A stretch of DNA of 64,000 nt. Source: Pelomonas candidula. GTDB taxonomy: Bacteria > Pseudomonadota > Gammaproteobacteria > Burkholderiales > Burkholderiaceae_C. Shown here piece by piece: positions 1 to 7,488 of the stretch. The DNA is taken from contig NZ_JBIGIC010000001.1 in NCBI RefSeq assembly GCF_043555985.1, forward strand, positions 62,001-126,000, written 5' to 3'. Position numbers and translations under genes: made by a program. Numbering within the stretch: the stretch's first letter is position 1; every line of letters begins with the position of its first letter. The notes beneath the pieces were generated by a model. That model ran no database searches, had not been told where the DNA came from, and saw only the letters and a list, made by a program, of their open reading frames with translations.

Positions 1-375
1 CTCGGTGGCCGCCGTGTTGACCTGCTCGGCGCCGTCGCGCAGCGTGCCCATCATGTTGCGCAGCGTCTCCTGCAGCTTCACGAGCGCCGACATGCCGGCC
101 CGCGCGCTGGCGTTGCCGCGCAGCGGAATGTCCTCACGCAGGTCGCCCTCGCTCATGCGATGGGCGCCGCTGAGCAGGTCGGTCAGGAACACGCCCACGC
201 TCTTCGCGCCGTCCAGGTAGACGAAGGCGATGAGACCGCCCAGCACCAGGCTGCCACCGATCAGCCAGCCCGCCGGCATGCCGTACAGCACGCCGGCGAT
301 GACGTAGACCTGCAGCGCGACGGACAGGCCCAGGTAGAGGGCCAGGCGCTGGGCAATGGACAGGTTGGCGAACAT
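1..375 (-). CDS. Methyl-accepting chemotaxis protein, N-terminal part (cut by window edge)
   Basis: The reading frame starts with ATG at 375 and is still open at base 1, giving 125 codons of the N-terminus. Two hydrophobic segments (about residues 9-29 and 33-52) are separated by only a few residues, so there is no periplasmic sensor domain. A HAMP-like stretch follows (around residues 60-85, with SEGDLRED), then the start of a helical signalling region. This order is typical of methyl-accepting chemotaxis proteins that signal to CheA/CheW from the inner membrane. The start has a purine-rich GAGGAGA about 6 bases upstream. The signalling tip lies outside the window, so the class cannot be named. 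Confidence 0.75.
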   Translation of the reverse strand, partial: MFANLSIAQRLALYLGLSVALQVYVIAGVLYGMPAGWLIGGSLVLGGLIAFVYLDGAKSVGVFLTDLLSGAHRMSEGDLREDIPLRGNASARAGMSALVKLQETLRNMMGTLRDGAEQVNTAATE

Positions 376-444
376 CGGGGTTGTCTCCTCTCGGGGTTGT
401 CCGAACAATTTAGCGCGACCCGCCCGGAACGCCGCGTGGAGGTT

Positions 445-1077
445 TCACGACAACGCGGTCTGCAGGTAGATCCGTAGCATTTCGCGCAACTCCGCCAGCG
501 CGGCGCGCGCGGCCGTGGGCGAGTCGGCAGCCGGGTCGTCGTTCAGCGCAACGGCGCTTTTCATGACCTGCTGCACCGCCGTCGCAACCGCCATCAGCCG
601 GGCCTTGCCGAGCGACGGCGCATGCGGCGCCAGGATGTCCATGAGCTGCAGCCGCATGCCGCGGCGAACGTCCAGCACGACGGCGGCCGGCGCGCCGGGC
701 GTGTCGATGAGCCGCGCGAACGACGGGTGGCTGGCCCGGAAGTCGATCAGCGCACCCACCAGGCGCCGGGCCAGTTCCTCCACATCCCAGCCGGCGCCGG
801 CCTCGGCCATCGCGGCCAGGCGCTGCGTCAGGTCGGCCGACTGCTGCTGGATCAGCGCCTGCGCGACGGCCTCCTTGGTCGGGAAGAACTGGTACAGCGA
901 GCCGATGGACGACTGCGCGGCGGCAGCGATCTCGGTCGTCGTGGCGGCGTCGTAGCCCTTGTCGGCAAAGACCTGGGCCGCGGCGGCCAGCAGCACCTCC
1001 ACGCGGGCATGGCCGCGCTGGCGTCTGGGTGCGCGCGCGCTCACACCCTCGCTTGACTTTTGTGAGGATTCATTCAT
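445..1077 (-). CDS. TetR/AcrR family transcriptional regulator
   Basis: This 210-aa protein has a basic N-terminus and a TetR-type helix-turn-helix (residues about 20-65: VLLAAAAQVFADKGYDAATT then a recognition helix with SSIGSLYQFFPTKEAV). A helical ligand-binding C-terminal domain follows. It is divergent from the hydrolase at 1120. A long inverted repeat (1062-1105) lies between them and overlaps the annotated ATG. Either the gene represses its own transcription through that site, or translation starts at the in-frame GTG about 11 codons downstream. The ligand is unknown. The family call is firm; the target gene is inferred from the divergent layout. Confidence 0.88.
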   Translation of the reverse strand: MNESSQKSSEGVSARAPRRQRGHARVEVLLAAAAQVFADKGYDAATTTEIAAAAQSSIGSLYQFFPTKEAVAQALIQQQSADLTQRLAAMAEAGAGWDVEELARRLVGALIDFRASHPSFARLIDTPGAPAAVVLDVRRGMRLQLMDILAPHAPSLGKARLMAVATAVQQVMKSAVALNDDPAADSPTAARAALAELREMLRIYLQTALS

Positions 1078-1105
1078 AAACTTTTATTCATGAGTTCATC
1101 CTCAC
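1062..1105. promoter_or_regulatory. Inverted repeat, candidate TetR operator between 445-1077 and 1120-1683
   Basis: GTGAGGAT (1062-1069) is mirrored by ATCCTCAC (1098-1105), an 8-base perfect arm pair centred near 1083.5. The inner bases are AT-rich, with repeated TTCAT words, in a GC-rich genome. The position between a divergent TetR gene and an enzyme gene fits an operator that controls both. The arms are far apart (28 bases), so two regulator dimers or a central site may be involved. Confidence 0.5.
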
Positions 1106-1119
1106 GAATTGAGGTTCCC

Positions 1120-1683
1120 ATGCTAAACCCCACCCAGACCGCCCTCGTCCTCGTCGACCTTCAGCAGGGCATCCTCGGCTTCGGCAGGGCGCCGCACGCG
1201 GCGGCCGACGTGGTGAGCCGCGCCGCGGCGCTGGTGGCGCGTTGCCGCGAACGTGGCGCGCTGATCGTGCGCGTGAAAGTGGGCTGGTCCGACGGCTTCC
1301 CCGAGCTGCTGAAGCAGACCACCGACCAGCCCGCGCCCATGCCGCCAGGCGGCCTGCCGGCGCACTGGTGGGACGACCCCGCCGAGCTGCCGACGCAGCC
1401 GGGCGACGTGAGCATCGTCAAGCGCCAGTGGAATGCCTTCCACGGCACCGAGCTGGACCTGCAGCTGCGCCGGCGTGGCATCACGACGCTGGTGCTGGGC
1501 GGCATCGTCACGCACATCGGCGTGGAGGGCACGGCCCGGGCGGCCTGGGAGCTGGGCTACCAGCTGTGGATCGCCGAGGACCTGTGCAGCGCGCCGCTGG
1601 CCGAGCCGCACCAGGCCTCGTTCAAATTCGTCATGCCGCGGCTCGGTCATGTGCGGCCGTCCACCGAGATCAGATTGAGCTGA
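1120..1683 (+). CDS. Isochorismatase/cysteine-hydrolase fold protein lacking the catalytic cysteine
   Basis: This 187-aa protein has the isochorismatase-like fold: ALVLVDLQQG with Asp13, a lysine in IVKRQWNAF (Lys101), and the strand-turn IVTHIGVEGTARAA. In nicotinamidase-type cysteine hydrolases the turn reads TNxCVESTAR. Here the cysteine position is Gly134 and Asn is His132, closer to true isochorismatases (EntB, PhzD), which also lack the cysteine. The EntB-type carrier domain is absent. I chose ATG 1120 over the upstream in-frame ATG at 1090 because 1090 lies inside the inverted repeat. The substrate is unknown. It is probably controlled by the divergent TetR gene. Confidence 0.82.
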   Translation: MLNPTQTALVLVDLQQGILGFGRAPHAAADVVSRAAALVARCRERGALIVRVKVGWSDGFPELLKQTTDQPAPMPPGGLPAHWWDDPAELPTQPGDVSIVKRQWNAFHGTELDLQLRRRGITTLVLGGIVTHIGVEGTARAAWELGYQLWIAEDLCSAPLAEPHQASFKFVMPRLGHVRPSTEIRLS

Positions 1684-1688
1684 CCTAC

Positions 1689-2819
1689 TCAGGCCAAGGC
1701 GCGCCCGATCAGAATCTTCTGCACCTCGCTCGTGCCCTCGTAGATCTGCGTGACGCGCACGTCGCGGTAGATGCGCTCCACGGGGAAGTCGGCGAGGTAG
1801 CCGTAGCCGCCGTGGATCTGGATGGCATCGGAGCAGACGCGCTCGGCCATCTCGCTGGCGAACAGCTTGGCCATCGCCGCCTCCTTCAGGCAGGGCTTGC
1901 CGGCGTCCTTCAGGCTGGCGGCATGCCAGATCAGCTGACGCGCCGCCTCGATGCGTGTCGCCATGTCGGCCAGCTTGAACTGCACGGCCTGGTGCTCGAA
2001 GATCGGCTGGCCGAAGGTGACGCGATCCTTGCTGTAGCGCAGCGCCGCCTCGAAGGCCGCACGCGCCATGCCGACGCTCTGCGACGCGATGCCGATGCGC
2101 CCACCCTCCAGGCCCGACAGCGCGATCTTCAGGCCCTGGCCCTCGTCGCCCAGCCGGTTGGCGGCGGGCACGCGGCAGTTCTCGAACAGGATCTGCGCCG
2201 TGTCGCTGCTGTGCTGGCCCATCTTCTCTTCGATGCGCGCGACGGTGTAGCCGGGCGTGGCGGTCGGTACGAGGAAGGCGCTGATGCCTTTTTTGCCCGC
2301 TGCCTTGTCGGTCACGGCCATGACGATGGCGACGTCGCCGTGCTTGCCGCTGGTGATGAACTGCTTGACGCCGTTGAGCACGTAGTCGTCGCCGTCCCGC
2401 ACGGCGGTCGTGCGCAGGCCGCCGGCCTCGGAGCCGACGTGCGGCTCGGTCAGGCAGAACGCGCCGAGCATGTCGCCGCGCGCCAGCGGCTTCAGGAAGC
2501 GCTCCTTCTGGTCGACATTGCCGAAGGCCATCAGGATGGAGCAGACCGGGCAGTTGTTGACGCTGACCACCGTGCTGGTGCCGCCGTCGCCCGCGGCAAT
2601 CTCCTCGAGGATGACGGCCAGGGCCAGATAGTCCAGCCCGGCACCGTCCCACTCGGTGGGCACGGCCACGCCGTAGCACCCCAGGGCGGCGAGGCCCTTC
2701 AGTTGCTCGGCGGGGAAGTGGTGGTTCTTGTCCCAGGCGGCGGCATGGGGGGCGATCTCGGCCTGCACGAAGGCGCGGATGGCGTCTTGCACGGCGAGGT
2801 GGTCTTCGGGGAGGAGCAT
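1689..2819 (-). CDS. Acyl-CoA dehydrogenase (short-chain type)
   Basis: This 376-aa flavoenzyme oxidises acyl-CoA to trans-2-enoyl-CoA and passes electrons to ETF. It shows the usual three parts: an N-terminal helical domain, a beta domain with CLTEPHVGSEAGG for FAD binding, and a C-terminal domain with IQIHGGYGY and the catalytic glutamate in IYEGTSEVQ near the end. Its length and sequence style match butyryl/short-chain dehydrogenases. The ATG at 2819 starts MLLPEDHLAV, the natural N-terminus of the family; the longer open frame upstream has no family sequence. It is convergent with the hydrolase at 1120-1683, separated by 5 bases. The chain-length preference is not certain. Confidence 0.9.
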   Translation of the reverse strand: MLLPEDHLAVQDAIRAFVQAEIAPHAAAWDKNHHFPAEQLKGLAALGCYGVAVPTEWDGAGLDYLALAVILEEIAAGDGGTSTVVSVNNCPVCSILMAFGNVDQKERFLKPLARGDMLGAFCLTEPHVGSEAGGLRTTAVRDGDDYVLNGVKQFITSGKHGDVAIVMAVTDKAAGKKGISAFLVPTATPGYTVARIEEKMGQHSSDTAQILFENCRVPAANRLGDEGQGLKIALSGLEGGRIGIASQSVGMARAAFEAALRYSKDRVTFGQPIFEHQAVQFKLADMATRIEAARQLIWHAASLKDAGKPCLKEAAMAKLFASEMAERVCSDAIQIHGGYGYLADFPVERIYRDVRVTQIYEGTSEVQKILIGRALA

Positions 2820-2919
2820 GGGTGGCGCTTCCGAATGTTGGGGGTGGCGGCATTGTCGGCGCGGGCGTTTGTCCGAAAGAAGTTCACCCCGTTTTGCCGG
2901 CGCCTGCGTAGAAGCAGAA

Positions 2920-2941
2920 GCCCGGTGCTCAGACACCGGGC
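2920..2941. other. Perfect hairpin in a divergent intergenic region
   Basis: GCCCGGTG (2920-2927), a six-base loop, then CACCGGGC (2934-2941) forms an 8-bp perfect stem. It lies between the divergent starts of the acyl-CoA dehydrogenase (2819) and the VIT protein (3016), so it cannot end either transcript in the normal way. It may be an operator or a 5' leader hairpin. No T-run follows on the plus strand. Confidence 0.45.
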
Positions 2942-3015
2942 ACTCGCCGGCCATGCCAGTTTGGGCAAGGTATGGTTGGCGCCCCCGCCAGGCCTGCCCG
3001 TCCCGGACACCCTTC

Positions 3016-6000
3016 ATGCCATCTGCCACGATGCTTCGTTCGCTGCTCGCCCTGCTCTCCCTCGCCGCCGCGGCGACTGTGGCGCTTGGCCAGGCCGCGC
3101 CGCCGGTCAAGCCGACGCCGGCGCCCGTGATCATCCAGCCCCGCTTCGTCGTGCCCGACGCCAGCCAGCCGCTCAGCCTGCAGCGCGTGGACGTGCAGAC
3201 CGTGCTGGCCGGCTCGCAGGCGCAGACGCGCATCGAGCTGGTCGTGCACAACCCGAACGCGCGCGTGCTGGAGGCAACGTTGGAGTTCCCGCTCGCCGAC
3301 GGCCAGGGCGTGGCCGGCTTCGCGCTGGACATCAACGGCGAACTGGTCAGCGCCGTGCCGGTGCCCAAGGACAAGGGCCGCCAGGTCTTCGACGACGTGA
3401 CCCGCCAGCGCGTGGACCCGGCGCTGCTGGAGCGCACCGCGGGCAACAGCTTCAAGCTGCGCATCTACCCGCTGCCGGCCGGCGGCGAACGCCGCGTGCT
3501 GCTGCAGCTGACCGAGACGCTACACGCCGACGCCAAGGGCCTGTGGCACTGGCGGCTGCCGCTGGACTTCGGCCAGCCCATCGTCCGTTTCGACGGCCGC
3601 ATCGCGCTGCGTGGCGCCACGGGCAAGCCGCAGGCACTGGGCGCGCTGGACGGCGCCGAGCACTTCGCCAACGCCGACGAGGCCGGCCTGCAGATCCAGC
3701 GCCAGAACTGGCGCCCGCACGGCGCGCTGGTGGTCGGCTGGAAGGCCGGTGCGGCCGACAGCAGCGTCGTGCAGGCCTTCGCCGGCAGTGCCTATGGCTA
3801 CGCCGAGCTGACCGTGGACACCGCCCGCGGCGCGCCGAAGCCGCCGCGCGAGCTGAACCTCGTCTGGGACGCCTCCGGCTCCGGCGCGCAGCGCGACCAC
3901 GCCCGTGAGTTCGCGCTGCTGGACGCCCTCTTCGCCGCCGCCCGCGACGTGCGCGTGCAACTCACCGTCGCGCGCGACGCGGCCGAGCCCGCCGCCACCT
4001 TCGACGTGAAGGCCGGCGACTGGAGCGTGCTGCGCAAGCGGCTGGAAACCGTGCCCTACGACGGTGCCACCAGCGCCGCCGCCTGGGGTGCCGGCTTCGG
4101 CCCGGCGCGGGACGGCGCGCTGACGCTGCTGTTCAGCGACGGCCTGGCCAACTGGCCCGACATCACGGCCGCACCGACCGGGCCGCTCGCCCCCGTATTC
4201 GCCTTGACGGCCGCCGCCCGCATCGACTCGGCCCGCCTGCGCCGCCTGGCCGAAACCCAGGGCGGCCGCCTCGTCGACCTGAACCGCCTCGACACCCCCG
4301 CCGCGCTCGACGCGCTGATCCGCCCGGCGCTGCGCCTGGCCGACGTGCGCGCCGACGGCGCCGAGCAGGTCGTCACCGCGTCGCAGCAGCCCGAGGACGG
4401 CCGGCTGCTGATCGCCGCGCGGCTGACGGCGCCCACCGCCACACTGCAGCTGACGCTGGTGGACGCGCAAGGCCGCCGCGTGCCGCGCACGCTGACCTTC
4501 ACCGCTCCACCTGCGGCGAAGAACCCGGCCGACGAAGACGCCGCCGTGCCGCTGGCCGCGCGCCGCTGGGCCGAGCTGCGCAGCGCCGAGCTGGAAGCCG
4601 ACCGGCCACGCCACCGCGCCGAGATCCGCCGCCTGGGCGAGCAGTTCCGCCTCGTCGGCCCCGAGACCTCGCTGATCGTGCTGGACAACCTGGCCGACTA
4701 CATCCGCTACGAGATCGTGCCGCCCACCGCCGCGATGCGCGCGGCCTACCAGCAGCGCGTGGGCCAGCGCGACGCCGAGCGCGGCCAGGCCCGCGAGCGC
4801 CAGCTCGACAGCCTGGTGCGCCGCTTCGCCGAGCGCCAGGCGTGGTGGGAGCGCGAGTTCCCGAAGGACGCACCGCCCCCGCCCGTGGCCGCCGTGCCGC
4901 CGCCACTGGCGATGGTTCGGCCAACGACCGCCGCCATGGCAGCCGGCATCGTGGCTGAAGACGTTGGCCGCTTCCCTGATGCACGCGTGGCCGAGTCGAT
5001 GCAACGCATTCCCGGGGTGCCCGCACCGGTGGCCGCGCCCGCGCCGCCACCGGCGGGCAACCAGCTGGAGTCCGTCGTCGTCGCCGGCATGCGCAGCGCA
5101 GCGCCTGCCAAGCCAGCTCCTGCCGAAGCCTCCTCCGCCACCATCGCCCTGCGCCGCTGGGAACCCGACGCCGCCTACGCCCGCCGCCTGCGCGAGGCCG
5201 GCGACGCCGACCGCTACGCCATCTACCTGGACGAGCGCATCGGCTACACCAGCAGCACGGCCTTCTTTATCGACGCGGCCGAGATCTTCTTCACCAAGGG
5301 CCAGCAGGCGCTGGCGCTGCGCGTGCTGTCCAACCTCGCCGAGATGGAGCTGGAGAACCGCCACATCCTGCGCATCCTGGCCTACCGCCTCACGCAGGCC
5401 GGCGAGCTGAAGCTGGCCATCCCGCTGCTGGAGCGCGTGCGCGAGCTGGCGCCGGACGAGCCGCAGTCGCACCGCGACCTGGCACTGGCCCTCGCGCAGG
5501 CCGGCCAGCCCCAGCGCGCCGTGGACCTGCTGTGGGACGTGGCCGCGCGGCCGTGGGACGGCCGCTTCGCCGAGATCGACCTCATCGCACTGACCGAGCT
5601 GAACGCCATCGCCGCGCGCACGCCCGGCGTGGACCTGGGCCGCGTCGACGCGCGCCTGCGCCGCAACCTGCCGCTGGACCTGCGCGCCGTGCTGGCCTGG
5701 GACGCCGACAACACCGACATCGACCTCTGGGTCACCGACCCCAACGGCGAGAAGGCCTTCTACGGCCACCGCCTGACGCGGCAGGGCGGCGCGATGTCGC
5801 GCGACTTCACCGGCGGCTACGGCCCCGAAGAATTCTCGCTGCGCAAGGCCAAGCCCGGCCGCTACGAAGTGCGCGCGCAGTTCTACGGCCACCGCCAGCA
5901 GCTGGTGTCGCCGTACACGACGCTGATGCTGTGGCTGGCCACCGGCTACGGCACGCCGGGCCAGAAGGACGAGCGCGTCGTGCTGCGGCTGTCGGGCCGG

Positions 6001-6063
6001 GGCGACCAGGTGCTGGTCGGCACGTTCGACGTGGCAGCGCCGGCGGGCGGCGACGCGAAGTAG
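3016..6063 (+). CDS. Exported VIT-vWA-TPR-DUF2135 protein with a TonB-plug-like linker
   Basis: This 1015-aa protein begins with a signal peptide (LLALLSLAAAATVALGQA). A VIT domain (about residues 40-150) is followed by a vWA-like domain with a complete MIDAS start, DASGS at 285-289. A proline/alanine-rich linker (about 620-710), TPR-like helices (about 720-850) and a C-terminal DUF2135 domain (about 886-1010, DADNTDIDLWVTDPNGE) follow. Such proteins are thought to be periplasmic or surface scaffolds. In the linker, EDVGRFPDARVAESMQRIPG (648-667) and LESVVVAG (684-691) copy motifs of TonB-dependent receptor plugs, though no beta-barrel is present. ATG 3016 has GGA 8 bases upstream; ATG 3031 (MLRSLL) is an alternative. 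The biological role is unknown. Confidence 0.85.
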   Translation: MPSATMLRSLLALLSLAAAATVALGQAAPPVKPTPAPVIIQPRFVVPDASQPLSLQRVDVQTVLAGSQAQTRIELVVHNPNARVLEATLEFPLADGQGVAGFALDINGELVSAVPVPKDKGRQVFDDVTRQRVDPALLERTAGNSFKLRIYPLPAGGERRVLLQLTETLHADAKGLWHWRLPLDFGQPIVRFDGRIALRGATGKPQALGALDGAEHFANADEAGLQIQRQNWRPHGALVVGWKAGAADSSVVQAFAGSAYGYAELTVDTARGAPKPPRELNLVWDASGSGAQRDHAREFALLDALFAAARDVRVQLTVARDAAEPAATFDVKAGDWSVLRKRLETVPYDGATSAAAWGAGFGPARDGALTLLFSDGLANWPDITAAPTGPLAPVFALTAAARIDSARLRRLAETQGGRLVDLNRLDTPAALDALIRPALRLADVRADGAEQVVTASQQPEDGRLLIAARLTAPTATLQLTLVDAQGRRVPRTLTFTAPPAAKNPADEDAAVPLAARRWAELRSAELEADRPRHRAEIRRLGEQFRLVGPETSLIVLDNLADYIRYEIVPPTAAMRAAYQQRVGQRDAERGQARERQLDSLVRRFAERQAWWEREFPKDAPPPPVAAVPPPLAMVRPTTAAMAAGIVAEDVGRFPDARVAESMQRIPGVPAPVAAPAPPPAGNQLESVVVAGMRSAAPAKPAPAEASSATIALRRWEPDAAYARRLREAGDADRYAIYLDERIGYTSSTAFFIDAAEIFFTKGQQALALRVLSNLAEMELENRHILRILAYRLTQAGELKLAIPLLERVRELAPDEPQSHRDLALALAQAGQPQRAVDLLWDVAARPWDGRFAEIDLIALTELNAIAARTPGVDLGRVDARLRRNLPLDLRAVLAWDADNTDIDLWVTDPNGEKAFYGHRLTRQGGAMSRDFTGGYGPEEFSLRKAKPGRYEVRAQFYGHRQQLVSPYTTLMLWLATGYGTPGQKDERVVLRLSGRGDQVLVGTFDVAAPAGGDAK

Positions 6064-6064
6064 C

Positions 6065-7387
6065 CTAGGACGGGCGCAGCGGGAAGCGTACCGGCGCGGC
6101 GTAGGCGGGGTCCATCTCGCCGCGCCAGGTACGGATCAGCAGCGCATCGCCGTCCAGCGTCAGGCGCTCGCGGATGCCGGCTTCCACCGGCTGGCGCGCC
6201 CACCAGGCCGCGCGCCCGGCGGGTGCCTGGGCGTTGAGTTGCTGGCTGAGTTCGAGCGCGGCCTGGTAGAGCGCCAGGTCTGCCTGGCGCAGCGCGTATC
6301 GCCCGAAGGCCGGACGGCCGACCTCCACGAGCACCTGCCCCAGGGTATTGCGCCAGCGCAGATACCGCCACCACGAGGCATCCGGCTCGGCCTGGCTGCG
6401 CACGGCGCGCGCCAGCGCCGGGCCCTGCAGATGACCGTACAGGCGCAGGTCCGCCAGCCAGTAGGCCGCCGTGGCCTGCGCCGTCAGCTCGGGCAGGTAG
6501 CCCAGGTGATGGCGGCCGGCCCAGGCCTGCAGCGGGCCCGGGTCCGTGCTGAACATCTGCTCGCCATGCCCGAGCAGGTCGACCGTTGTCTCGCGCTGCC
6601 AATGCGATTCCGCCGCCATCCAGGCACGGGGCGTCAGCAGCCGTGCCGGCATCTGCGCCATCCAGGCTGATGGCAGCGCATAGCCCCGCGGTCGCTGCGC
6701 CGACCACTGCGCCAGCAACTGCTGCTGCCGCGTCGCCCAGCTCCAGGCCACGGCCTGGCCGACCAGGGTCTGAGCACCGGAGGCGAACAGCCGCAGCAGC
6801 GCATCCGCCTGCGCCCACGCGGCCTGGGCCTGCTGCGCGTCCGGCGCCAGCACGGCCGCGATCTGCAGCCAGCGCATGCAGGCCGACACCGGCGCGAACT
6901 GCGGCAGGGGCATGGCGTCGTAGGGTTTTGCATCCGCCGGCCGCTCCCGGCGCACAGGCATCGGCTCCTGCCAGGCCTGCTTGCCCGCCAGCGCCCAGCA
7001 ACGCTCGCCGAACGTCCGCGCCCCGTTCATCTGCACCATCAACGCCGCGGCGGACGCGCGCCACCGCGCCAGGCAGTCGGCCTTGCCGGCATTGCAGTTC
7101 CAGTCGTCCCCGGTCGGCAAGGGCAGCCGCTTCGCGGCGGCATCCACGTCACCTCGCCATACGCGCTGACCCCAGGCGTTCGGGGACTCGCCCTCGGGCG
7201 CCTGCAACCCCTGGCCATCGAAGAAGGCGTTATCCGCGGCCGCCAGCGTCACGGCCTGCGGCTGCAGCTCCGCCGGCACCGGCTGCGGCGCTGCATCGGC
7301 CCAGCCGACATTGCAGACCACCCACGCTGCCACCAGCAGCAGCGGCGGCATCAGGCACCACAGCAACACCTTGAACGCCAGGCGCAT
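6065..7387 (-). CDS. Hypothetical membrane-anchored protein
   Basis: This 440-aa protein has one N-terminal hydrophobic segment (residues about 5-27, VLLWCLMPPLLLVAAWVVC) and then a long soluble part rich in tryptophan, alanine and arginine. Cysteines in DWNCNAGKADCLARW suggest a disulfide, so the bulk probably faces the periplasm. The remainder is alpha-helical in look, with repeated AAWAQADALLRL-type stretches. I recognise no family. ATG 7387 is preceded by GGGAGAG at good distance and starts MRLAFKVLLW. The gene is convergent with the VIT protein gene, with a single base between the stops. Confidence 0.7.
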   Translation of the reverse strand: MRLAFKVLLWCLMPPLLLVAAWVVCNVGWADAAPQPVPAELQPQAVTLAAADNAFFDGQGLQAPEGESPNAWGQRVWRGDVDAAAKRLPLPTGDDWNCNAGKADCLARWRASAAALMVQMNGARTFGERCWALAGKQAWQEPMPVRRERPADAKPYDAMPLPQFAPVSACMRWLQIAAVLAPDAQQAQAAWAQADALLRLFASGAQTLVGQAVAWSWATRQQQLLAQWSAQRPRGYALPSAWMAQMPARLLTPRAWMAAESHWQRETTVDLLGHGEQMFSTDPGPLQAWAGRHHLGYLPELTAQATAAYWLADLRLYGHLQGPALARAVRSQAEPDASWWRYLRWRNTLGQVLVEVGRPAFGRYALRQADLALYQAALELSQQLNAQAPAGRAAWWARQPVEAGIRERLTLDGDALLIRTWRGEMDPAYAAPVRFPLRPS

Positions 7388-7488
7388 GTCAGGCTCTCCC
7401 TTTTGGGCGCGCAGCATACGGCCGCCCAGGCCATGGCATTCCTACCGTTTCAGGTTCCCCCGATGGCGCCCGCTGGGCATACTCGGCT

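Noticed and set aside
1120..1683. A broken cysteine-hydrolase gene
   Set aside because: The frame is full length with intact Asp and Lys, and Gly at the cysteine position is normal for true isochorismatases.
1242..3908. An 888-codon open frame on the plus strand overlapping the hydrolase, dehydrogenase and VIT genes
   Set aside because: Its translation is low-complexity Arg/Ala/Gly-rich text with no domain, and it crosses three genes with clear families. It is a by-product of high GC.
4921..5100. A TonB-dependent receptor gene, suggested by plug-like motifs
   Set aside because: The motifs lie in the linker of a VIT/vWA protein in swapped order, and no beta-barrel strands follow, so it is not a receptor.
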